A stretch of DNA of 64,000 bases from contig CAWFBW010000012.1 of assembly GCA_963814165.1 (NCBI GenBank), forward strand, positions 62,001-126,000, given 5' to 3'. The translations under genes were made by a program, and so were the position numbers. Shown in pieces: positions 1-7,985 of this stretch. Under the pieces are notes generated by a model. The model did not search any database. It was not told where the DNA came from and saw only the letters and a program-made list of their open reading frames with translations. Position 1 is the first letter of the stretch; every line of letters starts with the position of its first letter. Source of the stretch: DASRAA01 sp963814165 (GTDB lineage Bacteria; Acidobacteriota; Terriglobia; Terriglobales; Acidobacteriaceae).

Positions 1-28
1 TTTTCCCGAAACAACCGCCTCCCCGTGC

Positions 29-505
29 TCATTTCTGCCGCTTCACCACGTCCTGAATTACCGCAAACAGAAAAGCCGTCGTCAGCCCGAACAGCAGCCA
101 GCCATTCAGCGCCTCCATGGCTCCCATCAGGTGCCAGTGCGCGGCTAACGTAACGTCCGTGTGCCCGTAACTGGTGAGCGCGTTGAGCGAATAAAGCATG
201 CACGTCTTGGAGTCCGGCAATGCACCAAGCAACCGGTAAGCCAGCGCCCACATACCGGCCTCGATCCCATGCAGGCAGGTGGCAAATAAGGTGGTGGCGC
301 CAACTACCAGTACGAATGCCGTTCTGCGGTGACGGCGTTCAACCCTGTGCCCCAAATCGCCGCTAACAACTTTCCGGCTAATGACGCCGAGGCCCGCGAC
401 ATGGAACATCACGGTCAGCACGATCAACGGCAAGCCCCACGCCCAATCCGCCGTCCAGCCCGTGTCTATATCGGCCAGGTAACACACAGCGACCGCAATA
501 GTCAT
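29..505 (-). CDS. Small membrane protein with a K+-channel-like pore loop
   Basis: 158 residues with hydrophobic segments at about 22-42, 62-95 and 125-152. The stretch around residues 104-120 has the layout of an ion-channel pore helix and filter: TSYGHTD (111-117) sits where K+ channels carry TxGYGD, followed by a hydrophobic second helix. I infer a two-helix pore family related to Ion_trans_2, but the filter is not canonical, so selectivity cannot be stated. It begins 19 bases after the upstream lytic transglycosylase stop on the same strand, so the two are probably co-transcribed. The family is usually left as hypothetical or ion channel. Confidence 0.7.
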   Translation of the reverse strand: MTIAVAVCYLADIDTGWTADWAWGLPLIVLTVMFHVAGLGVISRKVVSGDLGHRVERRHRRTAFVLVVGATTLFATCLHGIEAGMWALAYRLLGALPDSKTCMLYSLNALTSYGHTDVTLAAHWHLMGAMEALNGWLLFGLTTAFLFAVIQDVVKRQK

Positions 506-524
506 CCCGTCCTCGTTTCAAGTG

Positions 525-1973
525 CTACTGCAGCGACTGCCCTTGCTCCACCACCAGCTTGTAGGCGATGTAGTACTTGTAGATATTCCTGACGTAGTCC
601 ACCGTCGTCTGCCCCACGCTCTGCGACACCATCAGCTCAACGTTGCCAAACCATTTGTTGGGGTCCAGTCCCTGGGCCGGCGCCCGCCTGCGAAGGTCCG
701 CGATCCGATTGGGTCCGCAGTTATACGCCGCGAACGTTAACAATAGCCGGTTCTCCGCATCGATCTTCGGATCGCTGAAATACTGATCAGCAATCGTCTT
801 CAAAACCTTCACCCCGGCGTGAATATTGTTCTCCGCGGTCATCACGTCGGGAATGCTGATGGGCGGCGCCGCCGCGGTTGACGGCTTGACCTGCATGACC
901 CCTACTGCACCCCCGGGGCTTCTCGCCGCCTGGTTGAGTTGGGATTCCTGGTAGCCCTGGGCGACCACCATCAAATAGTCGAAACCATACTCCGAGGCAT
1001 AGGTCTTGAAGAAACCCGCCACCTGTTTGAACTTCTTGATCTGCTCTTCATCCGTCGGATTCGTGATCCACTGGTTGCTTTGCAGGTATCGCCGCACCAG
1101 GGTGTTGCCAAACGACGTTCCCACCGCGTGAGTCCTGGCGAATTCATCCACCAACTGCTTAAACTTGGGATTGTCCTTCCGCATCGCCCACGCCAGATCT
1201 TGTTCATCGGCAATCGCGATATCGGGATGGGCCGTTATGTCGTGAAATACCTTGGCCCAGAGTTCGGCGCGCGCCGTAATGGTAACGGTCGCCGGGAGGA
1301 TCCCGGCATTTACCATTTCCATCAGGTCCTCATCCGTGAGGTTCTTGTCGGCTTTCTCGATCAGGATGGGCGCCTTCCCCTGCTTCACCAGTGAATCGCT
1401 GACCTTTTGCAGATTGTCGTAGTACGTCGTGATCGGGTTCACAAATACTTTTTTCCCGCTCAGATCCTGCAACGAAGAGACCAGACCAAATTTCTTTCCG
1501 GTCACGAGAATCTGTTTCACGCCGGTCTCGATGGGGACAGAAAAAGCGACCTGCTGCGAGCGTTCGGGAGTCGTAACCACCGGGTAGGCGACCAGGTCGC
1601 CAATTCCTTCCGTCAAATACGACTCGAGTTGATCGATACGGACCGGAATGAACGTTACCTGCACTTGGTGCCTGCCAGTGTGCAACTTCTGATTCACGAA
1701 CTGCTGGAAGTACTGCAGCGCTTCGTAAGCGATGCCCTGTGGCCGGCCATCGACATAGAAGAAACCGGAGCGGCTGTACAGGACCAGCGCTCGAATGCTG
1801 CCGCGCTTCACCATCTCGTCCAAGTCGCCGGTATGGCGCTCGAAGTTCAGGGGCAGCCCAGCGTCACCGGATTGCGGCGCTGGCTTGTCAGACGTTGCTG
1901 GGCTCTGCCGCGCGAACACCGGCATCGCTGTACACAATAAAAACGAAAGCGTTAACCGACAGAGTCGTTCCAT
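525..1973 (-). CDS. mltF: MltF-type membrane-bound lytic transglycosylase
   Basis: 482 residues from the ATG at 1973; a GTG nine codons upstream is possible, but the ATG gives a clean signal peptide (ERLCRLTLSFLLCTAMPVFA). Residues ~50-280 form a family-3 solute-binding-protein module. The C-terminal ~150 residues are a lysozyme-like SLT domain, with the likely catalytic Glu343 in GYQESQLNQ followed by GAVGVMQVKPST and AAYNCGPNRI, standard SLT motifs. This arrangement is that of MltF, which cleaves the MurNAc-GlcNAc bond in peptidoglycan to give anhydro ends and acts in the periplasm. The channel-like gene lies just downstream. Confidence 0.88.
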   Translation of the reverse strand: MERLCRLTLSFLLCTAMPVFARQSPATSDKPAPQSGDAGLPLNFERHTGDLDEMVKRGSIRALVLYSRSGFFYVDGRPQGIAYEALQYFQQFVNQKLHTGRHQVQVTFIPVRIDQLESYLTEGIGDLVAYPVVTTPERSQQVAFSVPIETGVKQILVTGKKFGLVSSLQDLSGKKVFVNPITTYYDNLQKVSDSLVKQGKAPILIEKADKNLTDEDLMEMVNAGILPATVTITARAELWAKVFHDITAHPDIAIADEQDLAWAMRKDNPKFKQLVDEFARTHAVGTSFGNTLVRRYLQSNQWITNPTDEEQIKKFKQVAGFFKTYASEYGFDYLMVVAQGYQESQLNQAARSPGGAVGVMQVKPSTAAAPPISIPDVMTAENNIHAGVKVLKTIADQYFSDPKIDAENRLLLTFAAYNCGPNRIADLRRRAPAQGLDPNKWFGNVELMVSQSVGQTTVDYVRNIYKYYIAYKLVVEQGQSLQ

Positions 1974-2137
1974 GCTTGCACGATATTCTTGGCCGCACAC
2001 TTGCGTCAGCCTGAAAAAACACTCAGGACGGCAGGGAACGACACACGCCTTTCCCTGCCTCCCGGTGATTTCCGCTCAGCGCACCTTCTGATCGCCGCAG
2101 CAACAGCCGTCCAACCATCCGCGGCGTTGCCGGCTCA

Positions 2138-2519
2138 TCACTGTGCTACGGCTTTAGCTGTTGCCTTGCTCGCATCTTTTATGGCGACGGCTGTCTTCTC
2201 CCCGCCCTTCTCGGTATATTTCACCGAGACCTTGCTGCCCTCTTTGAGACCGTCATAGGTGTCAACGCTGCCGGCGGCTACGGCCTTGCCTGAGGCATCG
2301 ACGCCCTTGACCGTCGTCTTGTCCGTCCACTTGATGCTGTGCTCGGTGCCGTCAGACGGTCTTGACCACCATCGTCTTGGTGCCCTTGTCAACGCTCTTC
2401 ACGATGCCGCTGACGGCGTGCACCACATCTTCAGCAACTGCAGCCTGCCAGGCAACGGATGCCACTAGAACGAACATTCCCGCCAGCATAATGCTAAACC
2501 GCTTCGAATTAACTCTCAT
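2138..2519 (-). pseudogene. Small secreted protein gene interrupted by a +1 frame break at TGA
   Basis: The start is the ATG at 2519, with a strong AGAAGGAGA ribosome site seven bases upstream. The first part gives a signal peptide (SIMLAGMFVLVASVAWQAAVA) and then VSGIVKSVDKGTKTMVVKT before GTC TGA at about 2352-2357. Skipping one base resumes a matching frame, DGTEHSIKWTDKTTVKG..., to the stop at 2138, giving about 126 residues. The joined protein resembles small exported beta-rich (OB-like) acidobacterial proteins of unknown function. The break may be an indel, a sequencing error, or a +1 shift at GTC-TGA-C; I cannot separate these. Confidence 0.6.
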
Positions 2520-2611
2520 CACAATTCTCCTTCTCATTTTTGTTGTTGCTGGTTGCATCTCGCTTTACGGAACCCGGTTTTCTCAAAGTCGGAGGCGCCC
2601 GAGCCGGTCGT

Positions 2612-2646
2612 CGGATGTGAAAGGGGGCGGCCCTTTCGAGCCGCCC
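2612..2646 (-). terminator. Possible terminator downstream of the arylsulfatase gene
   Basis: GGGCGGC (2625-2631) and GCCGCCC (2640-2646) form a 7-bp GC stem with an 8-nt loop, 30 bases past the sulfatase stop. On the minus strand only a short CCTTT follows, so intrinsic termination would be weak. Confidence 0.35.
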
Positions 2647-2675
2647 ACAGCGTCAGTTGCCGCCGCGTCCAGCAC

Positions 2676-4361
2676 CTAGTTGGCCACCGGTACGGCGTTC
2701 GGCAGGTTCTTCGGATCCAGCAGCGGCAGCGGGTTCTTGGGATGCTGCAGGTCCGGGATCAAGTCGTTGGAGGCACCACCGGGGAAACGCTGAATGTTGG
2801 GATATTTCATGATGGATTTATCAAACTCCATCAAGGCGAACGAAAATAGCCCAGCCGTCCAGCCGTTGTCCTGGCCTGCATATCGGCCTGGCGATGTGGT
2901 CATTCCGCGGGTCGGCGCACCTCCGTTGAAAATCATGTCATATTTCTCGTAAGGATCCATGGTGAGGTTGTAGACGGCGGGAATGGAACCCACATTTTCA
3001 GTTGGTCCCAGCCATTCGGACTTCGCCGTCCACATGAACTTCCAGGCGATATTGACCCACGGCTCTTTGGGGTCTCCGGCGAGATCTGTGCGTATCGCGT
3101 TCAGGTACTCGCCATTGATGTAGATCCAGGAGCGCCGCGCGGAGTGTTGCGCTTTGCCCAGGATGTAGGCGCTGTTGTCGATGCTGTCGAAGTAGATGGG
3201 CTTGCCGTTGTTGTCCTTCATTTCGCCGACCGGCGGAGGCGTGATGCCCGCCATGGCGGCGAGGGTTGACCAGCAGTCGATGTGCGACATCATTTCGCCG
3301 TACTGGACATCCGCGGGGATGTGATTAGGCCACCACATGATGGCTGGTACGCGCCAGCCGCCTTCAAACGCCGTGCCCTTCTCCCCGCGGAACGGCGTCG
3401 TTCCTGCATCGGGATAGGCATCCAGCCAGGCGCCGTTGTCGGCGGTCAGGATGACGATGGTGTTGGGCGCGTACTCGCGGATGGCGTCCATCACCTTACC
3501 GATGTCGGCGTCCATCTCCATGAGCGAATCGGAGTAGTCGCCGAGATGCGAGCGGCCTCTAAAATCGGGCGCCGCATTGGTCGGGTTGTGCATCTTGATC
3601 CAGTTCACGTCCATGAAGAACGGCTTGCCGCTCTTGGCATGGGCCTTGATGTAGTCAACGGCGTAGCCCGCCATGCGCTCGTCCATCGTCGCCATGTAGT
3701 CGTAGGTGATGGTGGCAACCTTGGTGGCGGGCTGACCCGCTACACCCTCCCATTCACCCAGGTTCACCACGGAATCCCACGCCTTTTCGAATTCGGCGTT
3801 GTACGACGGGAACCAGGGATGGAACCACTTGTCGGTATCGGGATAGGAATAGACGCCTGCGTAATAGGCGGCAAACTCTTTCATCTCGTCGAAGCCGTGA
3901 TTGGTCGGGTAGGCAACCGGCTTGTCGCCCAAATGCCACTTACCGGAAAAGTACGTCGTGTAGCCGTTCTTCTTGAAGAATTCGGCAATCGTCGGAGTCT
4001 CGGGACGGAGGTAATTCTCGTCACCTGGTGCCACCACGATCGAAAGCGCCGAGCGGATGGGAATGCGTCCGGTCATGAAAGAGGCACGGCCCGCGGTACA
4101 GCTTGCCTGGCCGTACCAACTGGTGAAGGTAGCGCCCTCTTTCGCCATCTTGTCGATGTTCGGCGTGGGGTGGCCATTGGCAGCGCCGCCTCCGGAATAG
4201 GCACCGAAATCGTTCCAACCGGTGTCGTCGGTCATGAGCATGACGATGTTGGGTTTCTCTGAGTTCTGCGCTGCAATCTGGGTCCCGCCACCCGCAAGCA
4301 TGAAGCTGGAAATGGCAATCGCGCCAAGTGTCAGTTTTCTTACTCCTGCACCAAAATCCAT
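2676..4361 (-). CDS. Secreted type I arylsulfatase (sulfatase family)
   Basis: 561 residues with an N-terminal signal peptide (about 1-31). The alkaline-phosphatase-like sulfatase fold is shown by the metal-binding DD at 45-46 (MLMTDDTGWND), the formylglycine signature C88-T-A-G-R followed by MTGR, GKWHLGD, and TADNGAW for the metal-site Asp/Asn. Cys88 would be oxidised to formylglycine by a maturase not encoded here. The enzyme hydrolyses sulfate esters in the periplasm or outside the cell; the substrate is not predictable. A GGAGA ribosome site precedes the ATG. It lacks the C-terminal extension seen in the two ~790-residue sulfatases at 17.7 and 21.2 kb, so it is a separate lineage. Confidence 0.92.
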   Translation of the reverse strand: MDFGAGVRKLTLGAIAISSFMLAGGGTQIAAQNSEKPNIVMLMTDDTGWNDFGAYSGGGAANGHPTPNIDKMAKEGATFTSWYGQASCTAGRASFMTGRIPIRSALSIVVAPGDENYLRPETPTIAEFFKKNGYTTYFSGKWHLGDKPVAYPTNHGFDEMKEFAAYYAGVYSYPDTDKWFHPWFPSYNAEFEKAWDSVVNLGEWEGVAGQPATKVATITYDYMATMDERMAGYAVDYIKAHAKSGKPFFMDVNWIKMHNPTNAAPDFRGRSHLGDYSDSLMEMDADIGKVMDAIREYAPNTIVILTADNGAWLDAYPDAGTTPFRGEKGTAFEGGWRVPAIMWWPNHIPADVQYGEMMSHIDCWSTLAAMAGITPPPVGEMKDNNGKPIYFDSIDNSAYILGKAQHSARRSWIYINGEYLNAIRTDLAGDPKEPWVNIAWKFMWTAKSEWLGPTENVGSIPAVYNLTMDPYEKYDMIFNGGAPTRGMTTSPGRYAGQDNGWTAGLFSFALMEFDKSIMKYPNIQRFPGGASNDLIPDLQHPKNPLPLLDPKNLPNAVPVAN

Positions 4362-4531
4362 TGTGAATCTCCGTAAGTTGAAGTTTGGGCCGGCCTCCGG
4401 AACGGAGGGCTGTGTGTGAGTTGGTGTTGGCAGTGGGCGCGCGTTGCGCCGACCGGGGGTGTACCGAATTATAAGACGAATCGGGTTACTCCCTACTATT
4501 GGCGCCGGTCACGCAGTTCTTAATTCGGTTT

Positions 4532-5692
4532 TCAGAACAGCAGGCCCATCGCAGCCCGGATTAGCGTATCGAAAGGAATAGCTGCGATCACCACCGGGAG
4601 CGCCGGCACCAAAGTTGAAATAACGATCGCATACAGGTTCACCGCGGCAACCGGTACCACCCGTATGTCATCGATGTTTTCCACCACGCCATAGAGATCT
4701 CCAACGGTGGAGAAATCGGGAACCACCAAGACGTCCGCGGTGAGACTGTCAGCCTGATGGAGCCACTTCTTCTCAAACTGTTCGCCCACGGCGCGCGCGA
4801 ACGCTCCGTAGGCCAACATTCCCTGGCGTCTCATCTGCATCAGCGTTCGTGTAAAAAACAGGTAAGGCCCAACACTGTAAAGAAGCACGAAGAGAATGAG
4901 GGCCAGGGCCAGGTAGCGGAATCCAACCAGCTGGTGTCCCTCGTTGAGCACTCGAAGTGCGAGGCCGCGCCAGACAGTCCGACACCCATGCAAAAGCCGA
5001 AGGGAATCTGTCCTAACAAGGAAGCCTCCAGAAACCCCAGGCCCCCCACGCGATCCGGATGGGCCGCGATCAGAGCGGAGGTTCAGTTGCGTCGTGGACC
5101 GCAAGAACCGCGCCCACACCAGGTGCCTCCAAATCCATAGATACGCGAAATAGACGAGGATGGGATAGCTGACGAGAAATGCCCACGTTCCCGCGGGTGA
5201 GAACGCCTTGAAACCCCCGCCTCCCTTCCACCAAGCAATGAATTCAGCGCCTTCCGGATTCAGGTACTGGCTCAGAAACGCGGCCGTCGCGTAGGTAAGC
5301 AGCGCAATGAAGACTCTAACCAGATTGGAGTCCATCAGCTTCTCGCTCGATCTCCAGTTCGACTGAAACTCCGGCCACTGATCGCGAGGCACCATGTCAG
5401 TTTCGAACTGGTGGGCCACCAGGGCAAGCCGCTGCCGCAACTGCGGCTCCGCCAGAATCAGCACCGGAAGAACGATCAGGAAGCGCGATTGCGACGCATA
5501 GTCCTTCAGAAACGAGAGGAACACGTCGCCACCGCGGAATGCTGATAGCAGAGCCAGTGGAACCCATGCCGCCGCGACCGCAATCAGCGTGCGGGTACGA
5601 GTGCGCGAGCTGGCGGCCCGAAAAAGGCCCAGAAACCTCCATCCGCGAGGGGACGAAGACTGACTCGGGGGTGTGGACTGGTGCGTTGTCAT
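4532..5692 (-). CDS. Multi-pass membrane protein, paralogue of the 11831-13018 gene, with an internal out-of-frame stretch
   Basis: 386 residues with several transmembrane helices (about 36-58, 68-90, 125-145, 168-190, 262-282, 350-380). The family is not one I recognise. It aligns end to end with the protein at 11831-13018 (AAxxWVPLALL near the start, SVGPYLFF in the last third). Between about 5062 and 4950 the open frame gives a Gly/Arg-rich stretch unlike the paralogue, whereas the next frame gives HPDRVGGLGFLEASLLGQ, matching HPDKHAGMGFLGMSTLAF of the paralogue. Two compensating indels therefore bracket ~110 bases, from mutation or sequencing error. Confidence 0.65.
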   Translation of the reverse strand: MTTHQSTPPSQSSSPRGWRFLGLFRAASSRTRTRTLIAVAAAWVPLALLSAFRGGDVFLSFLKDYASQSRFLIVLPVLILAEPQLRQRLALVAHQFETDMVPRDQWPEFQSNWRSSEKLMDSNLVRVFIALLTYATAAFLSQYLNPEGAEFIAWWKGGGGFKAFSPAGTWAFLVSYPILVYFAYLWIWRHLVWARFLRSTTQLNLRSDRGPSGSRGGPGVSGGFLVRTDSLRLLHGCRTVWRGLALRVLNEGHQLVGFRYLALALILFVLLYSVGPYLFFTRTLMQMRRQGMLAYGAFARAVGEQFEKKWLHQADSLTADVLVVPDFSTVGDLYGVVENIDDIRVVPVAAVNLYAIVISTLVPALPVVIAAIPFDTLIRAAMGLLF

Positions 5693-5969
5693 TTTTAGGG
5701 ACGCCGGTGCGTCTGTTTATTCTATGTCATCGTCAGTACGGCCGCGCCGACCCGATCTACGGTACGCGGCGCACAGCCCACTCAATGCGGATGTTTCGCT
5801 CACGGCCGTCCGCCGTGCTGGACTGCCTTGAGCCGGGGAGTTCTGACCGCAGCCCGGTTCCCCCGGTTCGTGCCGTGTTTGTCGGCGTTAACTCAGCGAA
5901 AGTGACCGCCGGCAATTGTGGTTGAAGGCCTCAGCCCGAGCACACCGAGTGCCCGCTTTTTGCGTCAGT

Positions 5970-5984
5970 TTCCCAATTCGGGAA
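5970..5984 (+). promoter_or_regulatory. TTCCC-N5-GGGAA inverted repeat, cassette A
   Basis: The sequence TTCCCAATTCGGGAA is a perfect 5-bp-arm palindrome. Identical arms occur upstream of the two related genes (23783-23797 and 52763-52777). I infer a protein-binding site; no regulator is known. Confidence 0.5.
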
Positions 5985-6039
5985 CGCTCCGCAAGATTTC
6001 GCCCGAAATCTCTTGCATTCCCTGACCACTCTTGTTTAG

Positions 6040-6060
6040 GGTAACTTTTTGGAGGTTACC
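6040..6060 (+). promoter_or_regulatory. GGTAAC-N9-GTTACC inverted repeat, cassette A
   Basis: Perfect 6-bp arms, 113 bases before the zinc-ribbon start codon. Related repeats lie at 23854-23872 and 52747-52760, each between the TTCCC/GGGAA palindrome and the gene. Confidence 0.5.
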
Positions 6061-6172
6061 ATTCCCGGACGCTGTAACTTTGCTGCCGCACGCTCGGCAG
6101 TCTGTACGAACTTACGGTTGGCCTTAGCTGAGTGCTGATGGCTAACTGCTAATTGCTTTCTTGGAGGCACCC

Positions 6173-6493
6173 ATGTCCGTCCGCATCTGCAACTTCCCCA
6201 AGCCTGACGGCTCCCCCTACGGCTCTCCCGCCCTCCGCGGCAAAAAATTCTGTTACTTTCATCAGCGCGATCGCAAACGCCACCAATACGCCGCTGGTGT
6301 TATCCGCCGCGCTGACGTCCTCGGTCCCCGCCTCCCGCCCATGAAATCTCTCGACGACATCCAGTTGGCGCTCGACCAGGTCTTCATTGCCCTCGTCGCC
6401 CAGCGCGTCCCGCAACAGCGAGCCGGACGCGTCCTGTTTAACCTGCAACAGGCCTCGCTGGCTCTCCGCAAGCCAAACCCATCCCCGGACTAG
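6173..6493 (+). CDS. Small CxFH zinc-ribbon-like protein (acidobacterial repeated family)
   Basis: 106 residues from the ATG at 6173, preceded by TTGGAGG; the decayed copy at 23979 keeps the same CACCC-ATG junction, which supports this start. The N-terminus (RICNFPKPDGSPYGSPAL then GKKFCYFHQR) resembles a Cys/His metal-binding ribbon, C-x-C-C-x2-H in the 51670-52554 relative; here the second Cys is Tyr, so metal binding may be weakened. The rest is helical (SLDDIQLALDQVFIALVAQR) and aligns with the same relative. Function is unknown. The upstream palindromes and a downstream ATAGGGGGAGGGG block recur at 23.8-24.2 kb. Confidence 0.7.
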   Translation: MSVRICNFPKPDGSPYGSPALRGKKFCYFHQRDRKRHQYAAGVIRRADVLGPRLPPMKSLDDIQLALDQVFIALVAQRVPQQRAGRVLFNLQQASLALRKPNPSPD

Positions 6494-6506
6494 CCATGCA
6501 ACTTCT

Positions 6507-6622
6507 TACGGCTCAATATTTTACGTATAACCTCCTTGCTTGCAAGAACTTGCGCGGGATTCCGCCTATACCATTGAAAACGAGGAATTTGCACATAGGG
6601 GGAGGGGGGTACAGATCATCTT
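6507..6622 (+). repeat. Downstream block of the zinc-ribbon cassette (copy A)
   Basis: CTTACGGCTCA, then GGGATTCC, ATTGAAAA and CATAGGGGGAGGGGGGTAC follow the gene. The same words in the same order occur at 24106-24220 after the decayed copy. The purine-rich G tract is the most conserved part. Confidence 0.55.
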
Positions 6623-6698
6623 AGATGCAATTTTGGGCTGCTCTACACACGGCACAGATCGGCGGATCGCGATGGCAAATTGTAAAATTGTAGTTGCC

Positions 6699-6920
6699 AT
6701 GGTTTTTCCCATCCGAGTGTGTGTCATCTGCTCCGAGGAGTTCGAACTGAAGCCGGACAAGCCCGGCTTCGCAAATCGCTGCCCGTCGTGCAGCGAAGAC
6801 GATACGGTTGGTCCTGCCGAGAAACCCCGCATGGACGCCGACGAACGCAAGACGGCTGCGGAAGCGAACGCCGAGCGCCGAAGAGTAATGCGCGATCTCC
6901 TCTACCGCAAAGACAGTTAG
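6699..6920 (+). CDS. Small CxxC...CxxC zinc-ribbon protein
   Basis: 73 residues from the ATG at 6699. CVIC at residues 7-10 and CPSC about 18 residues later form a four-cysteine zinc ribbon, followed by a charged, probably helical tail (ERKTAAEANAERRRVMRDLL). The open frame extends upstream, but that part overlaps the cassette's G-rich block and looks non-coding. It may be co-transcribed with the methyltransferase 55 bases downstream. Specific role unknown; such ribbons bind nucleic acid or protein. Confidence 0.6.
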   Translation: MVFPIRVCVICSEEFELKPDKPGFANRCPSCSEDDTVGPAEKPRMDADERKTAAEANAERRRVMRDLLYRKDS

Positions 6921-6975
6921 CGTCTTTCCGCGAGGACTGCCGCGACCGTTGATGGTAAATGAATAAGGTGATGTC

Positions 6976-7578
6976 GTGGCAATGAACCTTCAGGAACAGT
7001 TCGGCCAAATTGACATCTATGTGTTCGACCAGCTTCTGCGCGGAAACATCGCCCCCGGCATGCGTGTGCTCGACGCTGGATGCGGATCCGGACGCAACGT
7101 GCTCTACCTGTTGCGCGATGGGTACGAGGTTTTCGCAATGGACAAGGACCCCGATGCAGTCGAGCGCGTTCGCAAGTCGTCCCGAGCTCTTAAGACTTCG
7201 CTGCCTGACGAAAACTTCAAGGTGGGTCAAGTCGAGCAGCTACCATTTCCCGACAATCTTGCCGATGTCGTCATCTGCCATTCCGTGCTGCATTTCGCCC
7301 GTGACGAGAAGCAGTTCCGGACCATGTTGTCGGAACTGTGGCGGGTGTTAAAGCCCGGCGGCATGCTATTCTGCCGGCTCGGCTCTAGGATCGGAATGAA
7401 CTTCGAGAAACTGCGCGAGAACGTCTACAGGATAGGCACCGGCGCAGAATGGTTTCTGGTTGACCAGAAGATGCTGCTCGACCTCACCGAGGAGCTGCAC
7501 GGGACGCTTGTCGACCCCATAAAAACAACGATCGTGCAGGACAACCGCTGCATGACCACCTGGGTGCTCAGAAAATGA
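6976..7578 (+). CDS. Class I SAM-dependent methyltransferase
   Basis: 200 residues from the GTG at 6976; an ATG two codons on is also possible. The Rossmann motif I is VLDAGCGSGRNVLYL (about 35-49), motif II ends in AMDKD, and the post-I region VVICHSVLHFARDEKQF plus LKPGGMLFCRLG fits Methyltransf_11/25. The substrate cannot be deduced. An AAGGTG ribosome site lies about eight bases upstream. Its length is typical of the family. Confidence 0.85.
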   Translation: MAMNLQEQFGQIDIYVFDQLLRGNIAPGMRVLDAGCGSGRNVLYLLRDGYEVFAMDKDPDAVERVRKSSRALKTSLPDENFKVGQVEQLPFPDNLADVVICHSVLHFARDEKQFRTMLSELWRVLKPGGMLFCRLGSRIGMNFEKLRENVYRIGTGAEWFLVDQKMLLDLTEELHGTLVDPIKTTIVQDNRCMTTWVLRK

Positions 7579-7985
7579 ACGGGACAATCTGCAGGGTAGA
7601 GCTGAAGATTTGGCGTCCCCGTACTCCTTGTAACGTCCTTGTACCGCGAGAGTTCCGAATCAGCCACGATGGTCAGGCTGTCTTGCGCCGGAACAAATCG
7701 GGAGTGGTTGGTACGGACTGGCTTGTACACGCCTGAGACGATATTTCCGAATCCAACATTCCGTTGCGTTTGAAATCGAGCTTATAAGCGAGTGTCTTGC
7801 GCCAGGGGCGGGGTCTGACACATGTGCTAGGTCGGATACCCGAGAATCGGCGAGCGGCTGAGATGGCGTGAGGAAATTCCTCGCGAATGGACCCGCCTGC
7901 AGCCCGAAACTGCCGCCAGCGAGATTGTGTAGTCTCGCTGACGGCGCTTTGGGGCCCTGCATGTTCTTCGCTATCCGCTGGCAGA
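7579..7985. other. Intergenic region between convergent genes
   Basis: About 400 bases between the methyltransferase stop and the stop of the Asn-rich protein gene. I see no gene, strong hairpin or repeat; open frames here are unsupported. Confidence 0.5.

Larger units (their letters stand above)
5693..6172. other. Intergenic region with zinc-ribbon cassette leader
   Basis: No gene is supported in these 480 bases. The right half holds two inverted repeats and a CTTGCATTCCC block that recur, in the same order, at 23.78-23.88 kb upstream of a related small ORF. The left half (5693-5960) shows nothing I can assign. Confidence 0.6.

Noticed and set aside
2352..2357. Selenocysteine at the TGA of the small secreted protein
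   Set aside because: The downstream frame is not in phase with the TGA, so insertion of one residue cannot restore it.
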